Assembly (NCBI GenBank): GCA_037957365.1
Contig: JARHVA010001191.1
Location: forward strand, 941,001 to 1,005,000
DNA from: Torreya grandis
Taxonomy: Eukaryota > Streptophyta > Pinopsida > Cupressales > Taxaceae
Length of the DNA stretch: 64,000 nucleotides
Direction of reading: 5' to 3'
Shown here: positions 1 through 11,279 of the stretch, one piece after another
How the letters are laid out: every line of letters begins with the position of its first letter
How positions within the stretch are numbered: position 1 is the first letter of the stretch
The notes under the pieces: model-generated
What the model saw: the letters and a program-made list of their open reading frames with translations, nothing else
Databases searched by the model: none
What the model was told of the DNA's origin: nothing
Position numbers and translations under genes: made by a program

Positions 1-2790
1 TGTTTAGGGGCATTAAACCCACATGTATTTAGATATTCTAAACTGGTACATTGCCTATGGGGGAAAGGTACCCACCTCTATTATCCATGAGATTTATTAT
101 GAAGTATTTCCTATATATGAAACCTATCACACCCTTGTGTCTATAAATCCTATATTTCTACTTCATACATATATGACATTATCTTACGTACACCTTGACA
201 TGTGATTAGTATTCATAGATGATAAATCTATTTATATATCTTGATATCCTTGAGTAGTTGCATATAGTTGGTTATAAATTCATCTAATCCATTATGTACA
301 TTGGGGCATGTTATTAGCCCCACACACTCTCATCCTCATTGGAGGATGCATTTATCTATGGAATTTTCCATGATTATTTGTATACTACATATTTTTGCAT
401 GGACATTTGTCCATTCTTTTTAGTATAACTATAGTGGGGCATCTTGTTTTCTCCCTCACCAACTCATCCTAATATAATTATGTGCATACCAATTGAGCCT
501 TGAATGATTTTTCATTAATATAATTCATTAAAACTTAGAGAAACATATATTTCTAATATTTTTACACGAAGTTATACATTCTATATGACACTTGGGAGCA
601 TGATAGACATCTATCTATCTTACTATAATGCTTTACATTAGAGATTTTACAATAATTATGTGTTATATAAAAAATTTCAATGGTATCGACTATATATATT
701 ATTTTACACATGATGCTTGTAGTATATTATTTTGATATCAGTGATTTTAGGCATAAGTTTATTAAATTCCTCACATTAAAAGGGGGAATATATCAAATAA
801 TTTAAAAAATGGACCAGATTTGAGCAAGAGTATTGAGCAAAATGTGAGGGAAAAATATTTTGATCAAAATTTTGGTACTTAATTTAGATAAAAATTATCG
901 ACTTCCTTTATAAACAAGTGGACTGGGTTGTCTAAAATCCCAATTAACTACTAGCCATGTCTATCACTTTTTTGAAAAGTTTTAAATGAAATTATCAGAA
1001 TTGTATGCTTTTTTTAAAGTTAGGATGTAATTTGGTTAGTATAAAAATTGTGTATTAGTTTCCTACACTCATTTTTCAATTTTATTTTTTCAATTTCTAT
1101 GTTTTCATCAATTCAATATGACATTGATTACTTATTTTTGAAAGGCCATTGTTGAATGGTATATCAAATTTGGTGCAATAAAAAGGTGTGGATGGATACA
1201 TAGAAATGTGTCACCCTTCATTTTCCTATGTAAGTCAAGGTACATGCTTCAATTATGTATCATTTTACTTTGACTTATATAAATACTCAATAAAATACAC
1301 AAATAAAAGTATAGACAATATTTACATACCTAAATTTGGTACAAGCCTTATTATTACAATGTTTTTAGTATTGATTTGTGCATATGGACCATTGGTCTAG
1401 ATTAGGATATTACTGACACTTGTTTGTGTCTTATTCCTCTCTAAATTCTTCTATTTTTAGATCCATGTCTATCTCTTTCATATTTTCATATATTTTTTAT
1501 TATATTTGTATTTGGAGGATTTCATTTCTCATATGATCTTCATATCATTCTATTTTACACGCCTTGAATCATTGGTCTCACTAGATATGCCTTGGGTGCA
1601 TTAAACAAGCCTATTTATTTTACATTACTTTGCTTTGTGGTCATCTTTTCCTTTGTATGTTATTATTCAATGTTTCTACCCATGATTGTTTCTTGTTTCT
1701 TAGTCAAATTTTGCATACTAGTTATCCCTAATTCAAACTATGGATGTCTATATAAACAAATCATCTAGAGGAATTTCAAGGAAGATGGAAAAATTAGGAT
1801 TCCCATGGAATTAAAATGTAGGTACACATTATATTGATAATTTTTTTCTTAAGTAATTTCACCAAATATTAAATAACATCTTGTATCAAAATAAGAATAT
1901 AAGTGAATGCCATGTATTTACATTACACCTAGGGAGATGAGGTTTTCTCACTCTTCCATTCACACTACACATGAAATATGTGGTGTATTATTATGGAATG
2001 TGGGATACATAATTGTAACTCCTTTGAGGTTTACTAGCCTAAATAATCCTTCCCTTCTCTTTTTCTAATGTTTTAGGGATATCTATGTCAAAGTGGTAGA
2101 AAGATATTTAATTAGATAAAATTTTCCCATACAATAAGAAAATCTTAAATATATAAAAAGATTATATTTGATGGCATATAACTCCAAAAAATGTGTAAGA
2201 TATGAAATTCATTACAATATAAATTTGATGTAAGAAGACATAGTTGTCAATCATAGACAATGATTGCCAATTCTTCCTTAGGAAAATAGTTGGTTAGGTA
2301 GCAAGTATAATTTATATATTTATTGAGTTTATAGCCTAGATTTCACAAAATCATATTCAACCATACACAACATAAGTTATATATAAAACTATATTTTCTG
2401 ATCACTGACAATTTATTTTGTAAAACCCATCTGCACATCTTTCTCTTTGAATGCATGTCCTAAAGAGTGCACTTGGATTTGGATTAGGATGAATCGTAAT
2501 ACTTTCAGAGAGATTATTATCATTTGTTTCATTTTTATACTATTTAGAGTCATTATATTGACATCTAGTCATTATGGCCTCTTTCGACATTCTTTTCTTT
2601 GATTTTTTCCTCTTCTACCTTGTTTTATTATCCTAACTAATTGGATCCCTATGTTGGCCCCTATGTTTACATCTATATCAACCATTCTTTATGTAATTTT
2701 TTAAATTATTTTTTCCCTTTCAAACTATATTGGTCTCACTTGATACATTTGTTTTCCTTTTTATACTATATTAGAATAACTAACATAATA
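1..2790. other. AT-rich intergenic stretch, no gene recognised
   Basis: The only open frames are short (for example 70 codons at 1188-1400) and have no domain-like composition or homology that I recognise. I found no LTR pair, tRNA-like fold or tandem array. It is probably old repeat DNA decayed beyond reading. It ends at the target-site copy flanking the copia element. Confidence 0.6.
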
Positions 2791-2795
2791 CTATT
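2791..2795. repeat. Target-site duplication, left copy (ctatt)
   Basis: The five bases ctatt directly before the TG of the left LTR recur exactly at 7397-7401 after the CA of the right LTR. This fixes both ends of the copia element. Confidence 0.93.
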
Positions 2796-3617
2796 TGTTA
2801 AGTTGTGGAGCTAAAAGCTTCATTGTTATGCAAATTGGAGGAGGTTTCTGAGTGCTAAAGTAACCAACATCGACATGATCAACTGACATTGATCATATCC
2901 AGTTACAAAGATGCCAACATCGGTTAGGAATCAGCCGATGTCAGCCATCTCCAGACAGACAGGGACCGACGTCGGTTGCCTGTGCATTCTAGAACTGTTA
3001 GTTACATGAATAGTTAGTTTGTTGAATGGTCAGTTTGCATGTAAAGACTAATTTTAGTCTTGAGCTACATTTATAATTATTATAATTAAGAAGTCTAATT
3101 ATTGTTTGCATGGGATCTATATAATAGACTCATGGGGCTATATTGTAATCAAGGACAAGGAAGAGATCCTTCCGATTGTAAGATCTAGGTTTGCAGGTGT
3201 GCAAGACCAAATTAATTTGCAGGTTGTGCAAGATCAGGTAGAAGATTTACATGGTAAGTAAGATCATTTGATTTACAAGTTGTTGTAGGTTTAAGGGAGA
3301 TCTACTTGGAGTACTTTGAGTACTTGTGTACTGACAGTATTGTTATTGACTGGTGGAGGGTACAATTCTGTGTTTGAGTTGTGGTTGTAATTGGTTGTGA
3401 GAGAAAGAACTATTGAGGGAGAATTACTGGTACACCCAAGAGGTGTGGGAAGAGTGTGATCTCTTCATTGTATTTCCTTCTGGAATGAGTTGAATACAAT
3501 TGTGTATTGTCTCTGAAATTCTGTGTTGTTTTTGATTTCTAGTTACTTGTTACTTCTGGTGAAATTCCATGTTTAGTTGCTTATACAAGGTAATCAATTA
3601 TGCTCCTAATCCTGACA
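2796..3617 (+). repeat. 5' LTR of copia element
   Basis: It begins TGTTAAG and ends CCTGACA. Aligned by eye to the 3' LTR there are no gaps and about 68 differences in 822 bp (roughly 8%), nearly 60 of them transitions. The U3 part (about 2860-2990) carries several degenerate copies of an inverted word around GACGTCGGT. Confidence 0.95.
3117..3126 (+). promoter_or_regulatory. Putative TATA box in copia LTR
   Basis: CTATATAATA lies inside a block of roughly 40 bp that is identical in both LTRs (the second copy is about 6896-6905). It is suitably placed to start the genomic transcript near the U3/R border. The assignment rests on motif and conservation only. Confidence 0.5.
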
Positions 3618-3620
3618 AAG

Positions 3621-3635
3621 TGGTATCAGAGCAAG
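3621..3635 (+). other. Primer binding site (initiator Met tRNA)
   Basis: TGGTATCAGAGC begins three bases after the 5' LTR end. This is the complement of the initiator-Met tRNA 3' end, the usual primer of plant copia elements. It is fully intact here. Confidence 0.92.
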
Positions 3636-3706
3636 GTTGTAGGTTCATAGAGCCTGGTTTGGATCAGGTTAGTGTTTGATTATAGGTCACTGTCAGGGGT
3701 TTTTAA

Positions 3707-4470
3707 TTGAGTGGGAGTATAGTAATGGTAGAAGAAAGTAAGCTAAGAATGGAGAAGTTTAATGGCAAGAATTATCAATTATGGAGGATGCAGATAGAAT
3801 ATTATCTATATCAAAAAGATCTGTACTTATTGTTGGGTGGGGTTGTAAGCAAGCCCATGAATATGAAAGATGAAGAATGGAAGGTTCTTGATCAGAAGGC
3901 TCTGGGATCTATAAGGTTGAGCCTGACATCGTCTGTGATTTCCAACTTATCATAGGCTAAGACAATGGTAGAGTTAATGGAATCTTTGGCAAATTTATAT
4001 GAAAAACCCTCAGCTTTAAATAAGGTATTTCTTATGAAGCAATTATTTAATATACAAATGTTGGAAGGTGGATCAGTACATAGTCATCTTAGTGATTTCT
4101 ATGGATTAGTAAATTAGTTAGTTTCAGTCAATATAGTTTTTGATGATGAAATTAAGGCTCTCTTAATCTTATGCTCATTACCTAAAAGTTGGGATAGTTT
4201 GGTAATGGTAGTTAGTAATACTGCGTCTACTTCAAATATCTTGAAAGTTGATGATGTTAGTGTAATCTTGAATGAAGATATTCACAGGAAAAAAATAGGT
4301 GAATCATCAGGGAATGCTTTAAGTGTTGAAAGTAGGGGAAGGTAAAGAGAGAAGATCGAGCAAGGGAAATCAAGGTCAAAGATAGGTAGGAGATCCAAAT
4401 CCAAGTATGGCAGAATAATTTGCTAGAAATGTGGAAAACAAGGGCATGTAAATAAAGATTATTAGTTGGT
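3707..4470 (+). pseudogene. gag: copia gag (capsid and zinc knuckle), interrupted
   Basis: The structural protein that packages the element RNA. The first 82 codons are open (start ATG 3707, or 3725 in frame) and contain the plant copia gag signature KFNGKNYQLWRMQIEYYL. The frame then continues through scattered stops (for example at 3954, 4114 and 4345). Near 4417-4460 is a CCHC zinc knuckle of the form C-stop-KCGKQGH-x4-Y, so the second residue is a stop and the last Cys is Tyr. The stops fit single C-to-T changes of Gln codons. The frame runs straight into protease, as in copia polyproteins. Confidence 0.9.
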
Positions 4471-5218
4471 TAAAGATTAGCATGAAGGAAATGAAGAAGC
4501 AGATGTTGCAGATGTTGTTGCACATGATGATCTTGTATGTTCCTTGGATAAAGTGGAATATTGGGTTTTAGATTCTGGTGCCTCTTTCCATGCAACCCCA
4601 AATAGAGAATTTTTCCATGAATATGTCCAAGGAGACTTTGGAGAGATTTATTTAGGGGATGGTAAGCCTTGTCAAATAGTTGGCAAAGGGAAAGTGCAGC
4701 TGAAATTGTAGATGGGCAACACATGGGTGTTGAAGGAGGTCATGCATGTCCCAGTCCTGAAGCAGAACTTGATTTCTATAGGAAATTTGGGTGATGAGGG
4801 ATGCACAGTAACTCTCACAGCAGACTCTTGGAAAGTTTCCAAGGGTGCACTTGTTTTAGCAAGAGGTAAGAAAGTAGGTACTCTTTATCTATCTACTTGT
4901 ATTACTGATTCTCCTTCTGGTTTATCTACTTCACCTGTAGATTCAAAGATGTGGCTTCGTAGGCTTGGTCACATGAATAAGAAGGGGATGCATGTTCTTG
5001 AGTCAAAAGGTAAGAGGTCAGATCTAAAAAGCATAGATCAAGATTTTTGTAAGCAACAGAAGAAAGTGAGGTTTCTTGAAACACATGCTACAAGAAAGGA
5101 TCGGGTTTATGGCATAAAGAGGAAATCTGATGTTTTAGACAAGAATAGGAAAGCCTTGGTTTTCAAGGAGAAGATGATGGATAGAGGTCAGCTCAAGCTA
5201 CTAAATAATTTTGAGTAG
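4471..5218 (+). pseudogene. pol: copia protease, GAG-pre-integrase and integrase fragment
   Basis: The aspartic protease active site VLDSGASFHATPN is intact, with the DSG codons at 4571-4579. After one stop (4709) a 168-codon open frame (4712-5218) holds the GAG-pre-integrase segment with WLRRLGHMNKKGM, which contains the start of the HHCC zinc region, followed by KKVRFLETHA. It then jumps in frame to a piece resembling the middle of the integrase core (around KRKSDV), so the first catalytic Asp segment is deleted. The frame stops at 5216-5218, near where the DNGGE box would be; only a distorted LLNNFE is seen. No integrase activity can be expected. Confidence 0.85.
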
Positions 5219-5284
5219 GGCAGTTTGGACAAGGTTATGATTCAAAGTAATATTGTGGGTAAAAAGTCATCACTCATAGGAAAA

Positions 5285-5490
5285 CATAGTTATCGATGTC
5301 AGTCAGGTGGAATCAACATTAAATAGGCAGGTACTAATGTCGATCATGTGCAGACTAGAGTCAGTGGTGTCAGGCAGGTGGAGATTGACATTAGTCAGGG
5401 AACTGACATCCAGCAACCAGGTGGACACTGATGTCAGTCAGAGAACCAGCATCGGTGATCAGGTGGGATTGACATTGGTCGGGTGTAGAC
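5285..5490 (+). repeat. Array of degenerate GAYGTCAGTC / RACATTGRTC words
   Basis: About nine imperfect copies of words such as GATGTCAGTCAGGTGG and ATTGACATTAGTCAGG are spaced 20-30 bp apart. The same word family occurs in U3 of both LTRs (about 2860-2990 and 6640-6770). It occupies the place where the rest of integrase and the start of RT should be. An 85-codon frame across it (5307-5564) has no recognisable domain and is probably incidental. Confidence 0.7.
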
Positions 5491-5679
5491 CAAAAAATGG
5501 ATTTTGGGCAGACAACAAGCTATCAAGGAGTCTCAAATGCCCATGTGGAGGATTTAAAGTGTAAGCCTCAAATTCATTATTCCCCTTCTTTAGACTACTT
5601 TTTGCTCACTGATGGTCAAGAACTAGGAAGTTTTAAAGAAGTAGAGCAGGTAGAATCTAGGAAATAGTGGGAGCATGGC

Positions 5680-6486
5680 ATGAATGAGGAAGTTGATTCC
5701 TTAGATGAGAACCAAATGGGAGATTTGGTAGAGTTGTTAGCTGGAATGAAAGCACTGAAAGATGAATGGATTCCTAGGTTAAAGAAGAGAGAGAATGGAC
5801 ATGTGAGATGGAAGGCCAGGTCATATGGTCTTGAGCAAGCTGAAAGACAATGGACATTTGACAGGTGTATGACAAAGCATGGCTTTAGTCAATGCCAATG
5901 TAACCATTATGTTTCCTTTACTAGGTTGGATAATATTAGCTACATTATCCTATTACTGTATGTGGTGTGTATGCTTATTGCAGGGTCACACATGCAGGGA
6001 GTTGCTGAGCTAAAGGTAAAGTTAGTTCAGAGGTGTGTCATGAAGAATTTGGAAGCAACAAAATTCTTTGGCATGATTATTTCTAGAGACAGGGAAGATC
6101 ACAGGTTGATGTTGTCTCAGGATGATTGTGTGAATAAGGTAGTGGTGAGGTTCAAGATGTGGGATGCAAAATTGGTTAGCACACCTATGGATGGACAGTT
6201 CACAGAACAGTGTCCCAATTCACATGATGAGGTTAAGTACATGTGTACTAGACCTGATATTGCCCAAGTAGTGGGTGTTGTTAGCAAGTTTGTGGCTAAT
6301 CTAAGAAAGAAGCACTGGAAAGTAGTTCAATGGATTCTTAGGTATCTAAGAGGGACCACCAACAAGTATACATGCTATGCAGGGTCAAGCACTTCTCTAC
6401 ATGGGTATGTAGAATCGGATATGATAGGGGACTTGGATGACAGGTGTATCACCATAGGTTGTGTGGTGGTTGGTCTTCAAGATTGA
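5680..6486 (+). pseudogene. pol: copia RT-RNase H derivative, open 268 codons but catalytically dead
   Basis: This frame is open throughout. Residues 1-46 match the start of copia RT (MNEEVDSL...DLVEL...WKAR). The next block with the first catalytic Asp is missing, and the frame resumes at SYGLEQAERQW. The YVDD box (5959-5970) reads YVVC, losing both metal-binding Asp residues, though the flanking LLLY and MLIAGS are kept. DAKLVSTPMDG, CTRPDIAQVVGVVSKF and HWKVVQWILRYLRGT follow, then the start of RNase H (HGYVESDMIGDLDDR). The frame ends before the segment with the remaining RNase H acidic residues. An intact frame with lost catalysis suggests the changes are older than this insertion. Confidence 0.88.
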
Positions 6487-6561
6487 ACTTAAAGAGGGAT
6501 ACAAACTAGGAAACAAAATTAGATGATGTATAGGTATAGGTACAGGTGTAGCTGTTTATCT

Positions 6562-6574
6562 CCAAGTGGGAGAT
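6562..6574 (+). other. Polypurine tract of copia element
   Basis: CCAAGTGGGAGAT lies immediately before the TGTTAAG start of the 3' LTR and is the typical copia second-strand primer site. Confidence 0.85.
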
Positions 6575-7396
6575 TGTTAAGTTGTGGAGTTAAAAGCTTC
6601 ACTATTATGCAAATTAGAAGAGGTTGCTAAGTGCTAAAGCAACTGACGTCAGCATGATCAACTGACGTTGGTCATATCTAGTTACAAAGCTGCCAACATT
6701 GGTCAAGAATCGGCCAATGTCAATCATCTCCAAATAGACTGGGACCGACGTCAGTCACCTGTGCATTCCATAACTGTTAGTTACATGAATAGTTAGTTTG
6801 TTGAATGGTTAGTTTGCATGTAAATACTAATTTCAGTCTTGAGCTGCATTTCTAATTATTGTAATTAAGAAGTCTAATTATTGTTTACATGGGGTCTATA
6901 TAATAGACTCATGGGGCTATATTGTAATCAAGGACAAGGAAGAGATCCTTCTGATTGTAAGATCTAGGTTTGCAGGTGTGCAAGACCAGGTTGATCTGCA
7001 GGTTGTGCAAGATCAGGTAGAAGATTTACATGGTAAGTAAGATCATTTGATTTGCAGGTTGTTGCAAGTTCAAGGGAGATCTACTTGGAGTACTTTGAGT
7101 ACTTGTGTACTGGCAGTATTGTTACTGACTGGTGGAGGGTATAACTCTATGTTTGAGTTATGGTTGTAATTGGTTGTGAGAGAAAGAACTCTTGAGGGAG
7201 AATTATTGGTACACCCAAGAGGTGTGGGAAGAGTGTGATCTCTTCATTGTATTTCCTTCTAGAATGAGTTGAATACAATTGTGTATTGTCTCTCAAATTT
7301 TGTGTTGTTTCTGATTTCTAGTTACTTGTTACTTCTAGTTAAATTTTGTGTTTAGTTGCTTATACAAGGTAATCAATTGTGCTCCTAATCCTGACA
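6575..7396 (+). repeat. 3' LTR of copia element
   Basis: It is 822 bp and colinear with 2796-3617 without gaps. Unlike the 5' copy it keeps a perfect palindrome TGACGTCA at 6644-6651 in U3. Confidence 0.95.
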
Positions 7397-7401
7397 CTAT
7401 T
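7397..7401. repeat. Target-site duplication, right copy (ctatt)
   Basis: Exact repeat of 2791-2795. Confidence 0.93.
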
Positions 7402-8289
7402 TTTTATCCATATCTTTATACTTATCAATGTAGATCAAGTTAGTCAACATATTTGTGAAGTATTTTTAAGATTTGGATCATAGATAGAGAGATCACATAT
7501 CTATTTTTTTAAAGAAACATAAATCATTCTTCTATGATTTCATACAAAAACATTTAGAAGAAGAAGAAGAATTAGAGTATAGGAGCTTATACTTGTTGAG
7601 TCTATGTTTGCACATGAAATTTTGAGTTATTGATAAGGAAGCTAAACCAAATATGTACACCTAGTATTTAGAGTCCTAAATTATTTATAATTAGGTCTTC
7701 ATCCTTATATTTTGTTCCTCCACCTATAATATCTCTCTAAAGTTTAAATTGAGCCAAGGGGAAGATTTATGCACCAAAAAAGTCAACCCAAACTAAGTAC
7801 TCATATCTCTAAACTCTTTATTTTATTTAGTTTATATTTATATACTAGATTATTATGTTGTTATCTTTTTCTCTCTATTTAACTTAGCTCTATTATCTTT
7901 ATGTACCATCATATTCCTAGTTAACTACCTCTTGGTTAAAACCCATAGTTTAGATACCTCTTGGTTATCACTTACTGGAATTTTTATATCTCTAATTTAC
8001 CTATTTTACATATTAGATATAGGTTATCTTTCCTCATCAGTTCCTCACATATGATTACAAATAATATCCTTTATTCCTATTTTATAAACAACACTTTTTA
8101 TAGCCTCTATCTAACTTTGTGGCATGACCAATTATATGTATATTATTTCTAGTATAGTTATCTTCATTTTATTATATTTGATAATATTTATATTATTGAC
8201 TGTATTCACCCTACATACATTTTGGTGAACCTGATGTGAATCTTATCCCACCACTGTGTTGAGTCATTTTCACATTTTACTATTTTTAC
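7402..8289. other. No gene recognised
   Basis: AT-rich sequence with only short frames (63 codons at 7961-8152). Nothing identifiable was seen. Confidence 0.55.
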
Positions 8290-9310
8290 TATTTTTTTAC
8301 CTTTTTATTTATTTTTAATAGTGTCTCCTCTTAGAATTTTTCTAGCGAGTCTCAACCCATTTAGATTATATATGGGAAGCTCATTTATCCCTCATATAGA
8401 CACCATTGAAGGAAAAACTTCATGGTGTAAAATTCCATAACCTCAATCTTAATCTATCCATAGTAACATGGTTTCAATATCTTCTAGTATTGATACTAAA
8501 AAACATTGAATCTCATATTAAATAGCTTGACTTAAATCTATTTTCATTCCAAGTAAATATGGAAGCCTTGAAAAAAAAATCTACATTTTTAGCTAGAGCT
8601 TCCACCTATATTCCTAATCTTAATAATAATGCCATTAATATTTATCCTAGCAATCCTCTTGTCAACAATGTTATTAATAATCCTACTATTGATAGTGTGA
8701 ATGTATTTACTCAGGTGATAGATCAAATGGTCTTTATGTAAGCTACCAATACCAATAAAATGCTCCAAATGAAAAACCACTATATAAAATATATAATCAA
8801 ACTCAAAAATAATTTTAGAATCAACCCAATCAACATTCCAAACCTTATTCTCTTAGGGATGCTAATAAAAATATCATCTCCCAACTACTATTTGCAAAAA
8901 ATGCTTCAACCTCTTTAAAATAAATCTATAGGTCCCTATATTATTTCCACAAACATTAGAGGTGATTCTCCAACCATAACATATGATGGGACTACTAATC
9001 GTACCATTCACCGTATAGCATTTGGAAGCATTTATAAATAATGGATTCAAACTCATACTTACACAACCACCAAGCTTCTATTTAAAAATTTAGTTGGAGA
9101 TGTGCTAGAAAGGTATAATCAACTTCTAACCCATTCAATTATATAACTAAAAGACCTAGTCAATGCTTTAGTAAAAAAATTACAATATCATGACCATCCT
9201 AAAAATAACCTTGGTAACTTTGTTGATTTTAATAAATTATCTAAATAATTTTCCCATTATTTCATCAAGTAATGGAAGGCTTTGGCTCATAAATCAGTGA
9301 TAAGTTAGGA
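8290..9310 (+). pseudogene. gag: Retrotransposon gag-like remnant
   Basis: From about 8544 a + frame reads MEALKKKSTFLARASTYIP..., a coiled-coil-like start followed by an Asn-rich linker. Near 8960-9300, across stops and one frame change, comes a capsid-like stretch: DGTTNRTIHRIAF, GDVLERYNQL, a DLVNALVKKLQYH block and WKALAHKSVIS. This resembles the gag capsid of plant Ty3/gypsy elements, with the usual DG, W/Y and F...F spacing, but I cannot place the clade. No LTRs or pol belonging to it were found nearby. The microsatellite at 9405 follows directly. Confidence 0.5.
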
Positions 9311-9364
9311 ATGGATGACAAGTAAAATAATAGGAATGGGTAAAATAATTCTTTAGTATATATA

Positions 9365-9438
9365 TAGTAAAGAATGTAATTATTCATTTCATATTATAAG
9401 AAGATATACATACATACATACATACATACATACATACA

Positions 9439-9535
<97 letters not shown>

Positions 9536-9570
9536 AAGAATGTAATTATTCATTTCATATTCTAAGAAGA
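9365..9570. repeat. Microsatellite (CATA)n-(TA)n between 40-bp direct repeats
   Basis: A (CATA)n tract of about 60 bp (9408-9468) passes into (TA)n of about 64 bp (to 9531). The 40-bp sequences on each side, 9365-9404 and 9531-9570, are direct repeats of each other with one mismatch. Confidence 0.9.
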
Positions 9571-10585
9571 ATCTTAACCTTCCTACATAGACTATCTATC
9601 TACCACTATGAGACAAAAACTCTCCTACAATTACTCTTAGGATTAACATTATCATATTATAATAATATTACACCCCACATTAAAATGTAGAGCTTATTCA
9701 AATACCAAGCATGCTAGTAAAATGTTAATTTTTTTCTCTTGCCAGTGATTTTGTCCTACTTTCTACCTATTGCTCTGTAGTAGGATAATGTAGTAGTTTT
9801 ACACTACCATCTTTCACATAATTCTAAATCATATGAAATTTGGAGATGGTATGCTTAGTATATTCAATGGGATATGATTATCCTAAAACTATCCTATCTA
9901 TAAACATCTATATTTAGAGAAAATTAATCAAAGAGCCCAATGATACATTATGTTTAGGTTGTGACCAAGTGTGGATCCATAGACCTAGAAAGAAGGTACT
10001 CACTAATATCAAAGGGAAGGTTTCTAAAGCCTTCAAGCCTATGACATAATGGAATAAATCTAACTACACCTACAATATTAAAAGAAAAGGAATTTCATAA
10101 ACATAATGCAAATTTTTATTCAAGTTTTCTAAATTAAACTAAAGGGGAAAGGGTTAGAATAATAAAAATAGGTAATGAGCCATGGTAGACAAATGGGGAC
10201 ATAAGCTACCAAAAATGGATAAATGTAGATAAAGCATAAAAAATGACCATAAACAGAGAAAAAGTATAAAAAATGACACAAACACACACATACACATACA
10301 TTTATCTACTATGAAACAAACAACATCTACCTACTAAATGAAATAAAGGAAATAGCATAAGGTTGAAATACTTACCTTGATGGGACTCATTGAGCCTTAA
10401 TATACCCCTTGGAAAAGGGTGCTTTCCAAGAGATTGTTACAATTATGAAGACCTCATAGGATGGATAATATGATTTAAGCTAACTAAGGACATCCTATAA
10501 AATATATAAGACTTATATAAGGAAATATTATTTCAATGCAAGATTATACCTATAACTCCTCTAAATGGAATTAAGGTAGAAGTGT
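9571..10585. other. No gene recognised
   Basis: AT-rich sequence with several stop-riddled frames. It may include more of the gag-like remnant, but nothing is firm enough to annotate. Confidence 0.5.
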
Positions 10586-10590
10586 GAGCA
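10586..10590. repeat. Target-site duplication, left copy (gagca)
   Basis: gagca directly before the left LTR recurs at 16090-16094 directly after the right LTR. Confidence 0.9.
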
Positions 10591-10902
10591 TGCTACGCCC
10601 TTAACTGTTGGCTTGTTTAGGGATGTGTAGTCAATTTGTGGCTTGAATATCCATTTTTAATATTATTTTACATTTATCTATACACTCATATGATTATTAG
10701 GTCAGACTATTGGTTATCCATGGCCTTGGTAGACTATATATAGGATGCAGGGTTAGTTGTTCATCATCATATTGAAGTATTCATTTCTTATTACAAGCAT
10801 TTAGGAGGTTTCCCTCTAGAAGTGACATATATTATTCATATTTCCTTATAATTGTGATATATTTATGTTATTTTGATTATTTGGTGAAGTAATATCATTA
10901 TA
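10591..10902 (+). repeat. 5' LTR of chromovirus
   Basis: Starts TGCTACGCCC. The end reads ATTATA where the 3' LTR has ATTACA, consistent with C-to-T in the terminal CA. A TATA-like CTATATATAG lies at 10734-10743 and is kept in the other LTR. Confidence 0.9.
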
Positions 10903-10904
10903 AG

Positions 10905-10919
10905 TGGTATCATAGTGTC
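10905..10919 (+). other. Primer binding site, decayed (initiator Met tRNA)
   Basis: TGGTATCATAGT two bases after the 5' LTR matches the initiator-Met PBS except for two changes (G to T and C to T). Confidence 0.85.
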
Positions 10920-11279
10920 GATTTGGGCCATAATCAGGTCAAAAAACCTATATCTGGGAATTTAGATATATCTTGAAAAAAATTGTGAATTTATCTACAA
11001 TTTATTTACTAAAGGTGAGAAAAAATTCAAGTTAGCTTACAATAAATTTTTATCTCATTTTAATCTATTTTTCAAAATTTATATCCATTTTATGGTTTTT
11101 ACTAAATTTGATCGATAGCTTACAATTTGTAGAATTTTTCAAATTTATTTACAATTTTGGAAATCTTGGAAAAAATTAGTTTGGGTATATTCTTTGATAT
11201 TTTTGATTTGAGGATGACATATTTAAAAATATTCATGGTTAAAGTTAGGTCAACAGGGCAAAATAAGGATCACCATCAA

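Larger units (their letters stand above)
2796..7396 (+). mobile_element. Ty1/copia LTR retrotransposon, internally deleted, complete ends
   Basis: A 4,601-bp element with 822-bp LTRs of identical length, TG...CA ends, a 5-bp TSD, a PBS matching initiator-Met tRNA and a polypurine tract abutting the 3' LTR. The internal region is only about 2.96 kb, well short of the 4 kb or more typical of autonomous plant copia elements. The order gag, protease, integrase fragment, RT, RNase H identifies Ty1/copia (Pseudoviridae), since integrase lies before RT. Much of integrase, the first half of RT and the end of RNase H are missing, so the copy cannot have been autonomous. It is visibly richer in G+C, CpG and CAG than its surroundings, as expected of the youngest insertion here. 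Confidence 0.96.

Noticed and set aside
1188..1400. 70-codon plus-strand frame
   Set aside because: No domain, no codon bias and no neighbours to support it.
9408..9531. CRISPR-like or satellite array
   Set aside because: It is a simple tetranucleotide/dinucleotide tract without spacers; no CRISPR array occurs anywhere in the window.
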